Source: JAGXTF01 sp044224315
GTDB lineage: Bacteria; Bacteroidota; Bacteroidia; NS11-12g; UBA955
Assembly (NCBI GenBank): GCA_044224315.1
Contig: JBGAKR010000001.1
Location: 124,001 to 188,000 of the forward strand
Direction of reading: 5' to 3'
DNA: 64,000 bases
Shown here in pieces: positions 40,210 to 49,294 of this stretch (its first letter is position 1; each line of letters starts with the position of its first letter). The notes under the pieces are model-generated. The model made no database searches, had not been told where the DNA came from, and saw nothing but the letters and a program-made list of their open reading frames with translations. Made by a program: the position numbers and the translations under genes.

Positions 40210-43127
40210 CAGCGTGCTATATGCAGGTATCCTTTAAAGGGTTCTTTTTCTGTAGGTATTTCAATCACATACATGTAGTTTCCTACCGGCAGATTTGTGC
40301 CCGATTGTGAAACTCCGTTCCATGTATGGTCATAACCCCCGTTTTTCTCGTAAACCAGAGCTCCCAGGCTGTTATATATGCTTACTTTACCATTTTCAAC
40401 GTTGGGCACTTCACGTAAATCCCATGCATCATTTTTGCCATCACCGTTTGGAGTAATCATATTGGGTATGCGAATGTACAGGGGCTCTATCACTTTTACC
40501 AAAACACTATCCACGCCTACGCAGTTATTTCCATCGGTGACTTTTAAATAATACATTTGGGTAACCAAAGGACGCACCCGGGTGCGCACTGAGTCTGGTG
40601 TCTCGGCCAGTGTTTTAGGTGTCCACTGGTATTTTACCCCCCCATCCCCTTTGAGTATAATGTAACGGCCTTTTACCAGAGAAGTATCGGCTCCGGCATC
40701 GGGAAAAACAGGTGGCAATACCTTAGCGGTAACACTGTCTGTAACAAAGCAGAACGGGCTGGTGTAAGCCGTTACTTTGTACACACCGGCAAGCTTCAGG
40801 TACCGCAGACGACTGGTATCTCCATTATTCCATTTTACATATTTACCACCGGTTACAGAGGCTCTTAATGAGTCATACGTGCAGAAAGGATTATTGGTGC
40901 TGGTGGATAAATTAATGGTAGGTTTGTTCGTGATTTCAATCTGCTGTTTCAGGCTGTCCTTGCACCCATCAGAGGTAGTGATAATATCCCACACATCGTA
41001 GAATCCACCAAAACTATAGGTATGGTTGGTGTTACTGCCGCTGCCTGTGTATGAGTTACCAAAATTCCAACTCACATTGGTAATGGTAGCAGAGCCTGCA
41101 GCACTTGAATCTTTAAAATCGGCAGCTTTGGGCAAGCAATATGTGTAAACGCTGAATTTGATTTTGATAGGGTCGAAAACTTTATAACTTTGCTCTACAC
41201 TGTCTTTGCAGCCTTTATCGGAAGTAACGATAAGCTTTACCGGAAATACCCCGGCAGTATTCATGGTAAATGCATTACCCGAACTGGATGGAGGGGTACC
41301 CCACTTATAAACCGGTGTTAATACCTGGCCCTGATAGGTAATGCTGGCATCCCGCATTTTGAAGTTATTGCCGGCATAGCATTGCAACGAATCATTGCCC
41401 GGTACGGTAGGATCGAGGTAGAAACGCGCAGTAGGCTTTTTAAATATAGTAACAGGTTTTTTTATGGTATCCAAACAACCTGTTTGGCTCATTACCGCCA
41501 ACTCTATATTGTACAACTTGGCCGTAGGAAACTGTTTTATGAGATCTTTTCCGGTTGCTTCGAAATTGCCATCTACAATCCATTTCCAGGATGAAATGGT
41601 ATCGCCAACATTGCCACCGGTACCGCTAAGCTTGGTAAACTCATCAAAACAAACCTTACTTGCTGTGAAATTTGGAGATGGTTTTTTATTAATTACAATA
41701 TCTTTTTTAAAGGTATCTACGCAACCCGAGTTAGATATCGTAATGAGTTTTACGGTGTATTTACCCGGGAAACCATACTTATGGGTAAAGGTTTTAGTGG
41801 TAGGGAAATTGCCATCTCCCAAATCCCATTTACGCGTTTTAACCGTATCGGGCGGATCGATTTTTGTGCTGTCCTGGAAATTGATAATTTGTCCGAAACA
41901 TCCATCTCCATTGGGGAAATAACTTTTAGGTCCGTTTTTAAGCGACACCTGTAATTTGAATGTATCGTCAAATCCAAGGTTATTCCATACCCTAAGTGAA
42001 ACGGTGAACGGGCCTACTGAAGTGAAGGTGAATTTAGGTTGTAAAAGGTTGGATGTGTCTCCGGGTTTTCCGGTTCCAAAATCCCAGAAACGCCGGGTAA
42101 TATTAGATTTATGACTGAATGAGGAGTCGCGAAACTGCACAGGTGAGTTTACGCATTGACCCTGGTATGAAAATTTGGCAAGAGGAATTTTTAAGCCCAG
42201 GGTATTGGTTCCGCCAAATACATTGCCAAAAGCAAGGATACCCATGGTATCGGTTTTAACGGTTCCGGTAATAAATCCTTTGCGGGGCGCAGTGCCGGTT
42301 CCGCCTAAATTTAAATAATTTGATTGCGAGGGTTGCAAAATAGCCAGGCGTAATTTACCCGGGTCAAAAATTTCGTCATCCAGTTTGCCCGAATCGTAAA
42401 ATACGCGGAATTGAAAGGCAGAAGGCGCCGCCGGACCCGTGTATCGCACATTCCAATAATGCACACGGGAAATAAATTTAATGCCACCCGGCATACCACC
42501 CGGAGGGGCTGGCAATTGAAATACCTGGGCAATATAGCGGTTGCTTGAGGATGAACTTTGGGTAAAGGTCATATACACAGGTCGAAAATCGCCCACCGTG
42601 CCCATAGGAAAATAGAGGTCGGAAACGCTGGTTAAAGTATTTACCCGATATAGGCGCCCTTCGACAAAACTTCCGCGTCCGCCACCCAAAATTTTGCAAG
42701 ATGGACCGGCTACAAGGTTGCAGTTTACAACCGATGCGTCTACATTGCCCTGAATCAGATTTAAAGTATCACTCACTACCATTTCGCGGCCACCCAGCAA
42801 TGAAACTTTTATGCCAAGCCCGTTCATGGTAAGGGATTTAATTGAAATATTGTCGACCAGATTAAAGATGAGCCGTTTTTTTACAACAATACGGTCGTTA
42901 TAGGCACCACCTGTAATAATAAGGATATCACCATCAATGAGGCCAGGTATTTTTAAAGCTGCATTAATAGATTTCTTGGGCCCATTAGGGGCGCCGGGGA
43001 CATCGGAACTACCATTCCACGTATCATCCCCAAAGTCCCCATCGATGTAGTAAGTATTTGCAGCTGCCAGACTGCTATACAAACCGAGGGCACTAATTAT
43101 AAATATCTTAATGAAATTAAGATTCAT
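40209..43127 (-). CDS. Large PKD-domain surface protein with gliding-motility-type (T9SS type B) C-terminal domain
   Basis: The 972-residue secreted protein has a signal peptide (about 1-23), a beta-helix-like start (NTYYIDGDFGDDTWNGSSDV and GDILIITGGAYNDRIVVKKR), a middle with several PKD domains (KWDLGDGNFPTTKTFTHKYG is the clearest), and a C-terminal type B sorting domain beginning PNMITPNGDGKNDAWDLREV. The last signature is that of SprB-like gliding or adhesion proteins secreted by T9SS. It is upstream of, and 1 bp overlapping with, the PorP/SprF gene, the usual cargo-helper arrangement. It probably functions as an adhesin or surface filament. Confidence 0.85.
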   Translation of the reverse strand: MNLNFIKIFIISALGLYSSLAAANTYYIDGDFGDDTWNGSSDVPGAPNGPKKSINAALKIPGLIDGDILIITGGAYNDRIVVKKRLIFNLVDNISIKSLTMNGLGIKVSLLGGREMVVSDTLNLIQGNVDASVVNCNLVAGPSCKILGGGRGSFVEGRLYRVNTLTSVSDLYFPMGTVGDFRPVYMTFTQSSSSSNRYIAQVFQLPAPPGGMPGGIKFISRVHYWNVRYTGPAAPSAFQFRVFYDSGKLDDEIFDPGKLRLAILQPSQSNYLNLGGTGTAPRKGFITGTVKTDTMGILAFGNVFGGTNTLGLKIPLAKFSYQGQCVNSPVQFRDSSFSHKSNITRRFWDFGTGKPGDTSNLLQPKFTFTSVGPFTVSLRVWNNLGFDDTFKLQVSLKNGPKSYFPNGDGCFGQIINFQDSTKIDPPDTVKTRKWDLGDGNFPTTKTFTHKYGFPGKYTVKLITISNSGCVDTFKKDIVINKKPSPNFTASKVCFDEFTKLSGTGGNVGDTISSWKWIVDGNFEATGKDLIKQFPTAKLYNIELAVMSQTGCLDTIKKPVTIFKKPTARFYLDPTVPGNDSLQCYAGNNFKMRDASITYQGQVLTPVYKWGTPPSSSGNAFTMNTAGVFPVKLIVTSDKGCKDSVEQSYKVFDPIKIKFSVYTYCLPKAADFKDSSAAGSATITNVSWNFGNSYTGSGSNTNHTYSFGGFYDVWDIITTSDGCKDSLKQQIEITNKPTINLSTSTNNPFCTYDSLRASVTGGKYVKWNNGDTSRLRYLKLAGVYKVTAYTSPFCFVTDSVTAKVLPPVFPDAGADTSLVKGRYIILKGDGGVKYQWTPKTLAETPDSVRTRVRPLVTQMYYLKVTDGNNCVGVDSVLVKVIEPLYIRIPNMITPNGDGKNDAWDLREVPNVENGKVSIYNSLGALVYEKNGGYDHTWNGVSQSGTNLPVGNYMYVIEIPTEKEPFKGYLHIAR

Positions 43128-43131
43128 GCTC

Positions 43132-43156
43132 CGGATGTTCGAAAGTATAACATCCG
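43132..43156. repeat. Inverted repeat upstream of the PKD protein gene
   Basis: CGGATGTT at 43132-43139 and AACATCCG at 43149-43156 are perfect inverted copies around a 9-nt loop, starting 4 bp before the ATG on the minus strand. It could sequester the start or bind a regulator. Confidence 0.55.
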
Positions 43157-43218
43157 CACGAAAATGAAAAACTTTTTAAGTATTTTTTTAAAATTACTTT
43201 CACACTATGTTGAAAACC

Positions 43219-43824
43219 TTAAACGGCTTCGGCTTCAACTGCTTGCACTTCCGGAACCATTCTTTTCAGAAGGTTTTCAATGCCAGCCTTCAAAGTCATT
43301 GTGCTGGAGGGACATCCGCTGCAACTTCCTTTCATTTGAACGGTAACAACTCCATCGTGAAAACTTTTGAAATCAATGGCTCCGCCATCCATTTCTACCG
43401 CTGGTTTTACATGGTCTTCAAGCAGTTGGCGTATTTTTCGTTCTATTTCCGACTCCTCTTCTGTGGACAGTGTCTTTTTAGGATTCACAATGGCCTTGCC
43501 TTCCTCAATCCACTCAGTAAAAAAATTGCGCAGATCCGGAATTAAATCAAACCACTCGTAATCGTCGTTTTTGGTAATCGAAACAAAGTTGTTCATAATA
43601 AACACCCCATTAACAAAGGGCATTTCGAACAAGGCTGTAGCCAGTGGACTTTCCGCTGCGCTGGCTGCAGTTCTGAAATCGGCACTGTCATTGGCCAATA
43701 ACATTTTGTTGGCAACAAACTTCATGCTGCCAGGATTTGGTGTAGCCTCGGCATACACGGTTACGATATCCTGCAAACTCTTTTCCATATTTCCCATGGC
43801 AAAGTTAATATACATTTCTCGCAT
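43219..43824 (-). CDS. nfu: Nfu-type iron-sulfur cluster carrier
   Basis: A 201-residue protein with the Nfu layout: an N-terminal Nfu_N domain (ATPNPGSMKFVANKML, then GVFIMNNFVSITK), and a C-terminal NifU-like domain with the cluster-binding Cys pair in GSCSGCPSSTMTLK. Nfu carries [4Fe-4S] clusters to apo-enzymes such as radical-SAM proteins. It could assist QueE or MtaB in this window, but that is inference. Several Met codons (residues 1, 4, 10, 13) could start translation; the conserved part begins at residue 24. It stands divergent from radA. Confidence 0.9.
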   Translation of the reverse strand: MREMYINFAMGNMEKSLQDIVTVYAEATPNPGSMKFVANKMLLANDSADFRTAASAAESPLATALFEMPFVNGVFIMNNFVSITKNDDYEWFDLIPDLRNFFTEWIEEGKAIVNPKKTLSTEEESEIERKIRQLLEDHVKPAVEMDGGAIDFKSFHDGVVTVQMKGSCSGCPSSTMTLKAGIENLLKRMVPEVQAVEAEAV

Positions 43825-43908
43825 TATTTATAATCAATCTAAATTATTTTTGTTGCAACAAATGTGCAGTGTGTAAAGAACTAACCTGCATAGTTCAATT
43901 CCGGCAAT

Positions 43909-43916
43909 TACATTTG
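43909..43916 (+). promoter_or_regulatory. Candidate -7 element of radA
   Basis: TACATTTG, 11 nt before the ATG; a TTC, not TTG, is 12 bp upstream. Confidence 0.4.
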
Positions 43917-43927
43917 CAAACGCAGTT

Positions 43928-45286
43928 ATGGCAAAATCCAAAACATCGTATTTCTGCAGCAGTTGTGGCTTTGAAAGTTCTAAATGGATTGGCAAATGCC
44001 CTTCATGCAATGAATGGAACACATTTACCGAAGAGGTAGTAGTACAAACCAAAACCAGCGGTGCATGGAGTAAAAGCAGCCGCAAGGAAAAAAGTGTACC
44101 TCGCAAAATCAATGAAATTGAGGCGGGCAAAAATCCGCGCATACCACTTTCCGACGAAGAATTAAACCTGGTTTTGGGCGGTGGAATTGTGCCAGGTTCT
44201 GTAATCTTGCTTGGCGGAGAACCTGGAATAGGCAAGAGTACCCTGCTGCTGCAGGTAGCCTTGCAAAGTAAAATTGCTGCCCACTATGTAAGTGGTGAAG
44301 AAAGTGAAGAACAGATAAAAGTACGCGCCGAACGCATTGGTATTCAAAACCCCGAATGTGCAATACTTACCGAAACTTTGCTGGAAAATGTATTGTCGGT
44401 TTTAAACGAAACGCGCCCCGACATGGTGATTGTAGACTCGATTCAAACCATGTATACCGACACAATGGAAAGCACCCCGGGGAGTGTTTCACAAATTCGC
44501 GAATGCACTGGCAAGTTGCTTCAATATGCCAAAGAGAGTGATGTTCCGGTTTTTTTAATTGGTCATATTACAAAGGACGGAACCATTGCAGGCCCCAAAT
44601 TGCTGGAGCATATGGTAGATACGGTGCTGCAATTTGAGGGCGACCGGCAGCATGCTTACCGTATATTACGCACCCTTAAAAATCGTTTTGGTAGTACCAA
44701 CGAAATGGGCATATATGAAATGGGAGCAGCCGGATTGGAAGGTGTAAAAAATCCCAGTGAAATTTTACTGGCTCAGCGCGATGAACAATTGAGTGGAGTA
44801 GCCATAGGATGTGCACTGGAAGGGATAAGGCCACTTTTACTGGAAGCCCAATCGCTAGTGAGCACAGCCGTTTATGGCACACCGCAAAGGTCATCTACCG
44901 GTTTTGATTTGCGCAGGCTGAATATGTTGCTTGCTGTATTGGAAAAACGCTGTGGATTCAGATTGGGACAACAGGATGTTTTTATAAATATTGCAGGAGG
45001 CTTGCGCCTCGAAGATCCTGCTATTGATTTAAGTATCGCTGCTGCGGTCATGAGCAGTTTTCAGGGAATACCACTTTCACCCAAAACTGTATTTTGTGCC
45101 GAAGTAGGACTTAGTGGTGAAATACGCGCAGTGCAGCGGGTTGAACAACGCATAAGCGAAGCCGAAAAACTGGGCTTTGAAGAAATTGTTTTAAGTAAAT
45201 ACAATAAAATACCTGCAGGAAAACACAATATCCGAATCAAAACTTTTGGGCGAATAGATGATGTTTTTAGCTGGGTTTTTGGATAA
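43928..45286 (+). CDS. radA: DNA repair protein RadA
   Basis: A 452-residue RadA/Sms protein that promotes branch migration during recombination. It shows an N-terminal zinc finger (CSSCGFES and CPSCNEW), Walker A GGEPGIGKST (about residues 96-105), the RadA motif TLKNRFGSTNEMG, and a C-terminal Lon-protease-like domain (KRCGFRLGQQDVFINIAGGL) without an obvious protease Ser. Length and order fit the family. Followed 6 bp later by a PEBP lipoprotein gene and murB on the same strand. Confidence 0.95.
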   Translation: MAKSKTSYFCSSCGFESSKWIGKCPSCNEWNTFTEEVVVQTKTSGAWSKSSRKEKSVPRKINEIEAGKNPRIPLSDEELNLVLGGGIVPGSVILLGGEPGIGKSTLLLQVALQSKIAAHYVSGEESEEQIKVRAERIGIQNPECAILTETLLENVLSVLNETRPDMVIVDSIQTMYTDTMESTPGSVSQIRECTGKLLQYAKESDVPVFLIGHITKDGTIAGPKLLEHMVDTVLQFEGDRQHAYRILRTLKNRFGSTNEMGIYEMGAAGLEGVKNPSEILLAQRDEQLSGVAIGCALEGIRPLLLEAQSLVSTAVYGTPQRSSTGFDLRRLNMLLAVLEKRCGFRLGQQDVFINIAGGLRLEDPAIDLSIAAAVMSSFQGIPLSPKTVFCAEVGLSGEIRAVQRVEQRISEAEKLGFEEIVLSKYNKIPAGKHNIRIKTFGRIDDVFSWVFG

Positions 45287-45292
45287 AAAAAT

Positions 45293-45856
45293 ATGGTAAA
45301 CCACATCCTCAAATTAACGTTAAGTGCAGCATTGATAAACCTTGCTGCATGCCATGAATCGCCACCAAAGCCCGATTCTAAAAAGGGATTTGCCTTAACC
45401 TCCCAGGCATTTAAAAATAACGATACAATAGCCGACACCTATTCTTGCAAAGCTGGTTCTACCGAAAAAATGCCGGCCCTTACCTGGGTAAATGCGCCTA
45501 ATTCATCTAAAAGTTTTGTATTAATTGTTGAGGACCCCGATGCCATACCAGTTGCGGGTTATACCTGGATACACCGGGTGGTTTTTAATATTCCTGCAAA
45601 TACCAATAATTTGCCCGAGGGCTTAAAAAACATGACATACGGCGGAAGTACATTGCGTGGAAAAACCAGTTTTGGCGATACTTTGGGCGGAGGACCCTGC
45701 CCACCTTCCGGACAATTGCACCATTACAATTTCAAGCTTTTTGCTTTAAATAAATTACTGAATTTAAAGAGCGGTGCCACTGTGACTGAAGTGCGCAACG
45801 ACATGCAAAATGCCCTTTTAGACAGCGCTATACTAACCGGGGTTTTTATTCAATAA
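45293..45856 (+). CDS. YbhB/YbcL-family (PEBP) lipoprotein
   Basis: A 187-residue phosphatidylethanolamine-binding-like protein with a lipoprotein signal (ALINLAACH, Cys at about 20). PEBP motifs are present: VLIVEDPDAIPVAGYTWIH, YGGSTLRGKTSFG and GGPCPPSGQLHHYNFKLFAL. Members in bacteria are small-molecule binding proteins of uncertain role. It is cotranscribed with radA (6-bp gap) and murB (10-bp gap), but no functional connection to DNA repair is evident. Confidence 0.87.
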   Translation: MVNHILKLTLSAALINLAACHESPPKPDSKKGFALTSQAFKNNDTIADTYSCKAGSTEKMPALTWVNAPNSSKSFVLIVEDPDAIPVAGYTWIHRVVFNIPANTNNLPEGLKNMTYGGSTLRGKTSFGDTLGGGPCPPSGQLHHYNFKLFALNKLLNLKSGATVTEVRNDMQNALLDSAILTGVFIQ

Positions 45857-45866
45857 CAATTAATAT

Positions 45867-46880
45867 ATGATTCAAAAATCAATTTCGCTGCGTAATTTTA
45901 ATACTTTTGGATTTGACATTAATTGCAGTTTATTCTGCCAGATACAAAGCGCAGATGAATTGAAATCGATTTGGAAAACCACCCTGATTCCCCAAAGTAA
46001 TCCATTAATACTGGGCGGTGGAAGTAATATTCTTTTTACCGATAATTATGCGGGTTTGATTCTGAAAAACGAAATTTCGGGCCGTGAAATAATAAAAGAA
46101 ACGGATGCGCAAATATGGGTGAAATTTGGTGGGGGTGAAATATGGCACAACTGTGTGATGTGGGCTGTAGAAAATGGGTGGGGAGGCATGGAAAACCTAA
46201 GCTTAATACCGGGTACCATGGGTGCAGCACCTATACAAAATATAGGGGCATATGGTGTGGAAGTGGAACAAATATTTGAGTATCTTGAAGCATTTGATTT
46301 ATTGGAAGGAAAATTGGTAATAATTCAACATGCAGAATGTAAATTTGGATACCGTGACAGTATCTTTAAAAATGAGGCAAAAGGCCGGTATTTTATATGT
46401 GCGGTTGTTTTGAGGTTGAATAAAAATCCGCAATTAAACCTTAGCTACGGCGACATAGCCCAAACCCTGGAGCAGCAAGGGATAAAACATCCTGGGATTG
46501 CAGATGTTTCAAAGGCAGTAATTGCCATACGCAGCAGTAAACTCCCCGATCCGAAAGAGATAGGAAATTGTGGTAGTTTTTTTAAAAATCCTGTAATTCC
46601 TATATCCATTTTTGAGAAAATAAAGACCCAGTACATCGATGTTCGTTCGTTTGCGGCAAGCGACGGATATGTAAAAATACCGGCAGCCTGGTTAATTGAG
46701 AAAAGCGGCTGGAAAGGCTACCGCGCTGGTGATGCAGGCGTGCACACAAGGCAGGCCCTGGTTTTGGTAAATTACGGAAATGCAAAAGGTTCCGAAATTC
46801 GGAACCTTGCATATACAATACAGAAAGATGTTTTTGAAAAATTTGGGGTAATGCTGGAAATGGAAGTGAATATGCGGTAG
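45867..46880 (+). CDS. murB: UDP-N-acetylenolpyruvoylglucosamine reductase
   Basis: The 337-residue flavoenzyme carries out the second committed step of UDP-MurNAc formation. It has the FAD site LILGGGSNILFTDN, then LSLIPGTMGAAPIQNIGAYG, YRDSIFKNE, SYGDIAQTLE, GNCGSFFKNPVIP (catalytic Ser region), and PAAWLIEKSGWKGYRAGDAG. These features and the length match type I MurB (E. coli-like). The 3' part contains an 11-bp perfect inverted repeat (46786-46808). The converging gene at 46883 begins 2 bp after its stop. Confidence 0.93.
   Translation: MIQKSISLRNFNTFGFDINCSLFCQIQSADELKSIWKTTLIPQSNPLILGGGSNILFTDNYAGLILKNEISGREIIKETDAQIWVKFGGGEIWHNCVMWAVENGWGGMENLSLIPGTMGAAPIQNIGAYGVEVEQIFEYLEAFDLLEGKLVIIQHAECKFGYRDSIFKNEAKGRYFICAVVLRLNKNPQLNLSYGDIAQTLEQQGIKHPGIADVSKAVIAIRSSKLPDPKEIGNCGSFFKNPVIPISIFEKIKTQYIDVRSFAASDGYVKIPAAWLIEKSGWKGYRAGDAGVHTRQALVLVNYGNAKGSEIRNLAYTIQKDVFEKFGVMLEMEVNMR
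46786..46808. repeat. Perfect inverted repeat inside murB
   Basis: AAGGTTCCGAA (46786-46796), one base, TTCGGAACCTT (46798-46808). It codes for KGSEIRNL in murB. No T-tract follows, so it is not a typical terminator. Confidence 0.7.
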
Positions 46881-46882
46881 GC

Positions 46883-47281
46883 CTAGTGCTTGCCCCAAAG
46901 CTGAACCACAGATTTTTTACTTCGGTTTTTGGTATCGTACCAAAAATCAACCTTTTTAATTACCCGGTCGTCTCCGGTAAGGTCAATTACCCGACTTTCA
47001 GAACCCGCTTTGAAATTGTTTCTCAGTTCCACTTCCTGACTGCCGCCATTGCCAAAATGAACCACCATTTTGTGCATATTCAAAGCACCATGAAGGACCT
47101 TTACTTTCAGTGCATCAAATTTGCCTTCAAAACCCGTTACCACAATTTCATCGTGGTCAACGGTCCACTTTACTGTGCGTGTGCCTAACAGGTCCCACTT
47201 TGGGCCTTTCAAACCAAATGCGCATAATCCCATGAAAAGGAATGCGGCAAGGGTGGTTTTGGCGAAGATTTGCTTTTTCAT
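46883..47281 (-). CDS. Small secreted protein, DUF2541-like
   Basis: A 132-residue protein with a signal peptide (about 1-21, ending LCAFG). The mature part is an all-beta domain (LLGTRTVKWTVDHDEIVVTG and RVIDLTGDDRVIKKVDFWYD) resembling the DUF2541 family, with a terminal VVQLWGKH. Function is not known; I am moderately unsure of the family. It is monocistronic, converging on murB with a 2-bp gap. Confidence 0.55.
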   Translation of the reverse strand: MKKQIFAKTTLAAFLFMGLCAFGLKGPKWDLLGTRTVKWTVDHDEIVVTGFEGKFDALKVKVLHGALNMHKMVVHFGNGGSQEVELRNNFKAGSESRVIDLTGDDRVIKKVDFWYDTKNRSKKSVVQLWGKH

Positions 47282-47407
47282 TGTTCAGGATATTTAACTA
47301 CAAGATTAGATATTATAAACTTATGAAGGTTTAATGAATGTAAAAAATATTTTAACCACGTCTTAAATGCATCGAAGGCAGCGGTTTTTTACTTACTTTG
47401 CAATGGA

Positions 47408-49294
47408 ATGAAGCCAATACATACCGCAGCATTTTTTTATTTGATACTACAAACAGGGCTTACCAATGCCCAGCAGGGTTTTGATGTACCCGTAAAAACC
47501 GACCTGGTTTCACCAAAGGTTTGGGTTTTCGACCCTATGAAAGTAGATGATGATTTGGTTACGGTGGTTGACACTGAAAATGAAATGCCTCTGCCAGGAG
47601 GAATGAGCGAAAAAGTGCGCAAAGAAGTTGATGCCGCACGCCATCGCAAACTTTATGGAGTAAATACAAGAAATAATTACAAGTCGCCCACGCCCAAAGC
47701 CGCACTGGATGCCGATTTTGAAAAAGGGATTGAGGGCAGCATAGGCTCCGGAACCCCAAACGATAACCATGTAGCGGTTGGCAATGATGGTAAGGTAATA
47801 AATGTGCTTAATACCGTTATAAGGGTATACAACGATACTGGTAAATTTTTGAAAACCTGGAGTTTGGTTAACTTCATCAAAACTCCCAATATTAAAATAG
47901 ACCCCATTCCCAACCTGAACCGGGTGTTTGACCCAAGGGTGCTGTACGACCCCATTGCCGACCGGTTTATTGTTCTGTTTATGGAGGGAACCCTGGATAT
48001 AAACAGCAAAATAATTGTGGGTTTCAGTACCACCAATAATCCGCTTGACCCATGGAATATGTACATGGTTCCGGGTAAACCCACAAAGGATAGTATATGG
48101 AGTGATTACCCGATTGTAGCACATAATCGCCACGATTTGTTTTTTACGGTAAACCTCATCGGCAATAATGCCAGCTGGGAAGAGGGATTTACCGAGGCCG
48201 TAATATGGCAATTAAACAAAGCCGATGGTTACAAAGGCGACAGCTTGCACAAAACCGTTTATACCGGTATAAAACACAATGGCAAAGCTTTGCGCAGCAT
48301 ATGTGCCATACAAAATGGCTGGATGCCCGATGGCAACGATAATTATTTTGTAAGCGTAAAACCCATAGACAAGGTTAATGATACCCTGTTTATGCTACAC
48401 ATTACCAATACGCAAAGCAGTGGCAAGGCTAAACTAGAACTAAGCCTTATGAAAACCGATATCCCTTATGGTTTTCCGCCCAGTGCCCTGCAACCCGATA
48501 CTGCTTATAAGCTGCGTACGAATGATGTACGGGTGCTAAGTGGAATGCGGGTAGGCAATACCATCCAGTACTTGCAAAACTGTATGAATTTTAATTCCAT
48601 GCAAGCCCATTTGGCCCATGGCACCATTTACAATATTAATAACCAGCCTTTTGTGCGGGCACGCATGATTACCGATGATACCCTAGATCTGGGTTATCCG
48701 GCAATTGCAAGTGCGGGCAATACCGATGGAGATCCGAGCTGTGTTATCACTTTTGTATATAGCAGCCCCTGGCATTATCCGGGTTTCGGTATGCTCTATC
48801 AAAACCGGTATGGTGAGTATTCCAAAATTAAAAAATTAAAAACAGGTCAATCGCTCATTTATTACAATTATATCCCGAAAGGAGAGCAACGCTGGGGCGA
48901 CTATGAATGTATTCAAAGCAAATACAACGAAAAAAATGTGTTTTACATGGTAGGTTCGTATGGCAAAGGCCTGAACATGAATGCCTACGTGGCCAGGGTG
49001 AAAATACGCGACAGTGTTTGGGAAAATCCGGTTGCAGATGTGCGGGTTTTTCCGGTACCGGTTTCCGACAACTTAACAGTAGAATTGCGCGTAACCCAAG
49101 AGGGTATGTATAGTGCGGTATTGTACAATGCTTTGGGACAAAAACTGCGCGAACAAAAATTACAAGATCTTGATGCGGGCACCCATTTGCTGCAAATAAA
49201 CCATGTAGCCGATGTGGCTCCAGGTATTTACACTATTAAAATACTGGGGCCCGATGGGAAGAGCATTCATTCACAACAGATACTTACCCAGTGA
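47408..49294 (+). CDS. Large T9SS-exported protein with propeller-like body
   Basis: The 628-residue protein has a signal peptide (about 1-20) and a type A sorting domain at the C-terminus (VRVFPVPVSDNLTVELRV to YTIKILGPDGK). The body is beta-rich with recurring units such as DNHVAVGNDGKVINVLN and FDPRVLYDPIADRFIVLFM, suggesting a beta-propeller like those in secreted hypothetical proteins of Bacteroidota; catalytic residues are not evident. Its stop overlaps the truB start by 4 bp, so a cell-surface protein and an RNA-modifying enzyme are translationally coupled. Confidence 0.68.
   Translation: MKPIHTAAFFYLILQTGLTNAQQGFDVPVKTDLVSPKVWVFDPMKVDDDLVTVVDTENEMPLPGGMSEKVRKEVDAARHRKLYGVNTRNNYKSPTPKAALDADFEKGIEGSIGSGTPNDNHVAVGNDGKVINVLNTVIRVYNDTGKFLKTWSLVNFIKTPNIKIDPIPNLNRVFDPRVLYDPIADRFIVLFMEGTLDINSKIIVGFSTTNNPLDPWNMYMVPGKPTKDSIWSDYPIVAHNRHDLFFTVNLIGNNASWEEGFTEAVIWQLNKADGYKGDSLHKTVYTGIKHNGKALRSICAIQNGWMPDGNDNYFVSVKPIDKVNDTLFMLHITNTQSSGKAKLELSLMKTDIPYGFPPSALQPDTAYKLRTNDVRVLSGMRVGNTIQYLQNCMNFNSMQAHLAHGTIYNINNQPFVRARMITDDTLDLGYPAIASAGNTDGDPSCVITFVYSSPWHYPGFGMLYQNRYGEYSKIKKLKTGQSLIYYNYIPKGEQRWGDYECIQSKYNEKNVFYMVGSYGKGLNMNAYVARVKIRDSVWENPVADVRVFPVPVSDNLTVELRVTQEGMYSAVLYNALGQKLREQKLQDLDAGTHLLQINHVADVAPGIYTIKILGPDGKSIHSQQILTQ

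Noticed and set aside
46786..46808. Terminator in murB
   Set aside because: The stem is strong but no T-tract follows and the coding frame continues for 70 more bases.
47510..48211. Minus-strand frame of 233 residues opposite the T9SS protein gene
   Set aside because: Shadow frame; the plus-strand gene has a signal peptide and sorting domain and leaves no room for it.
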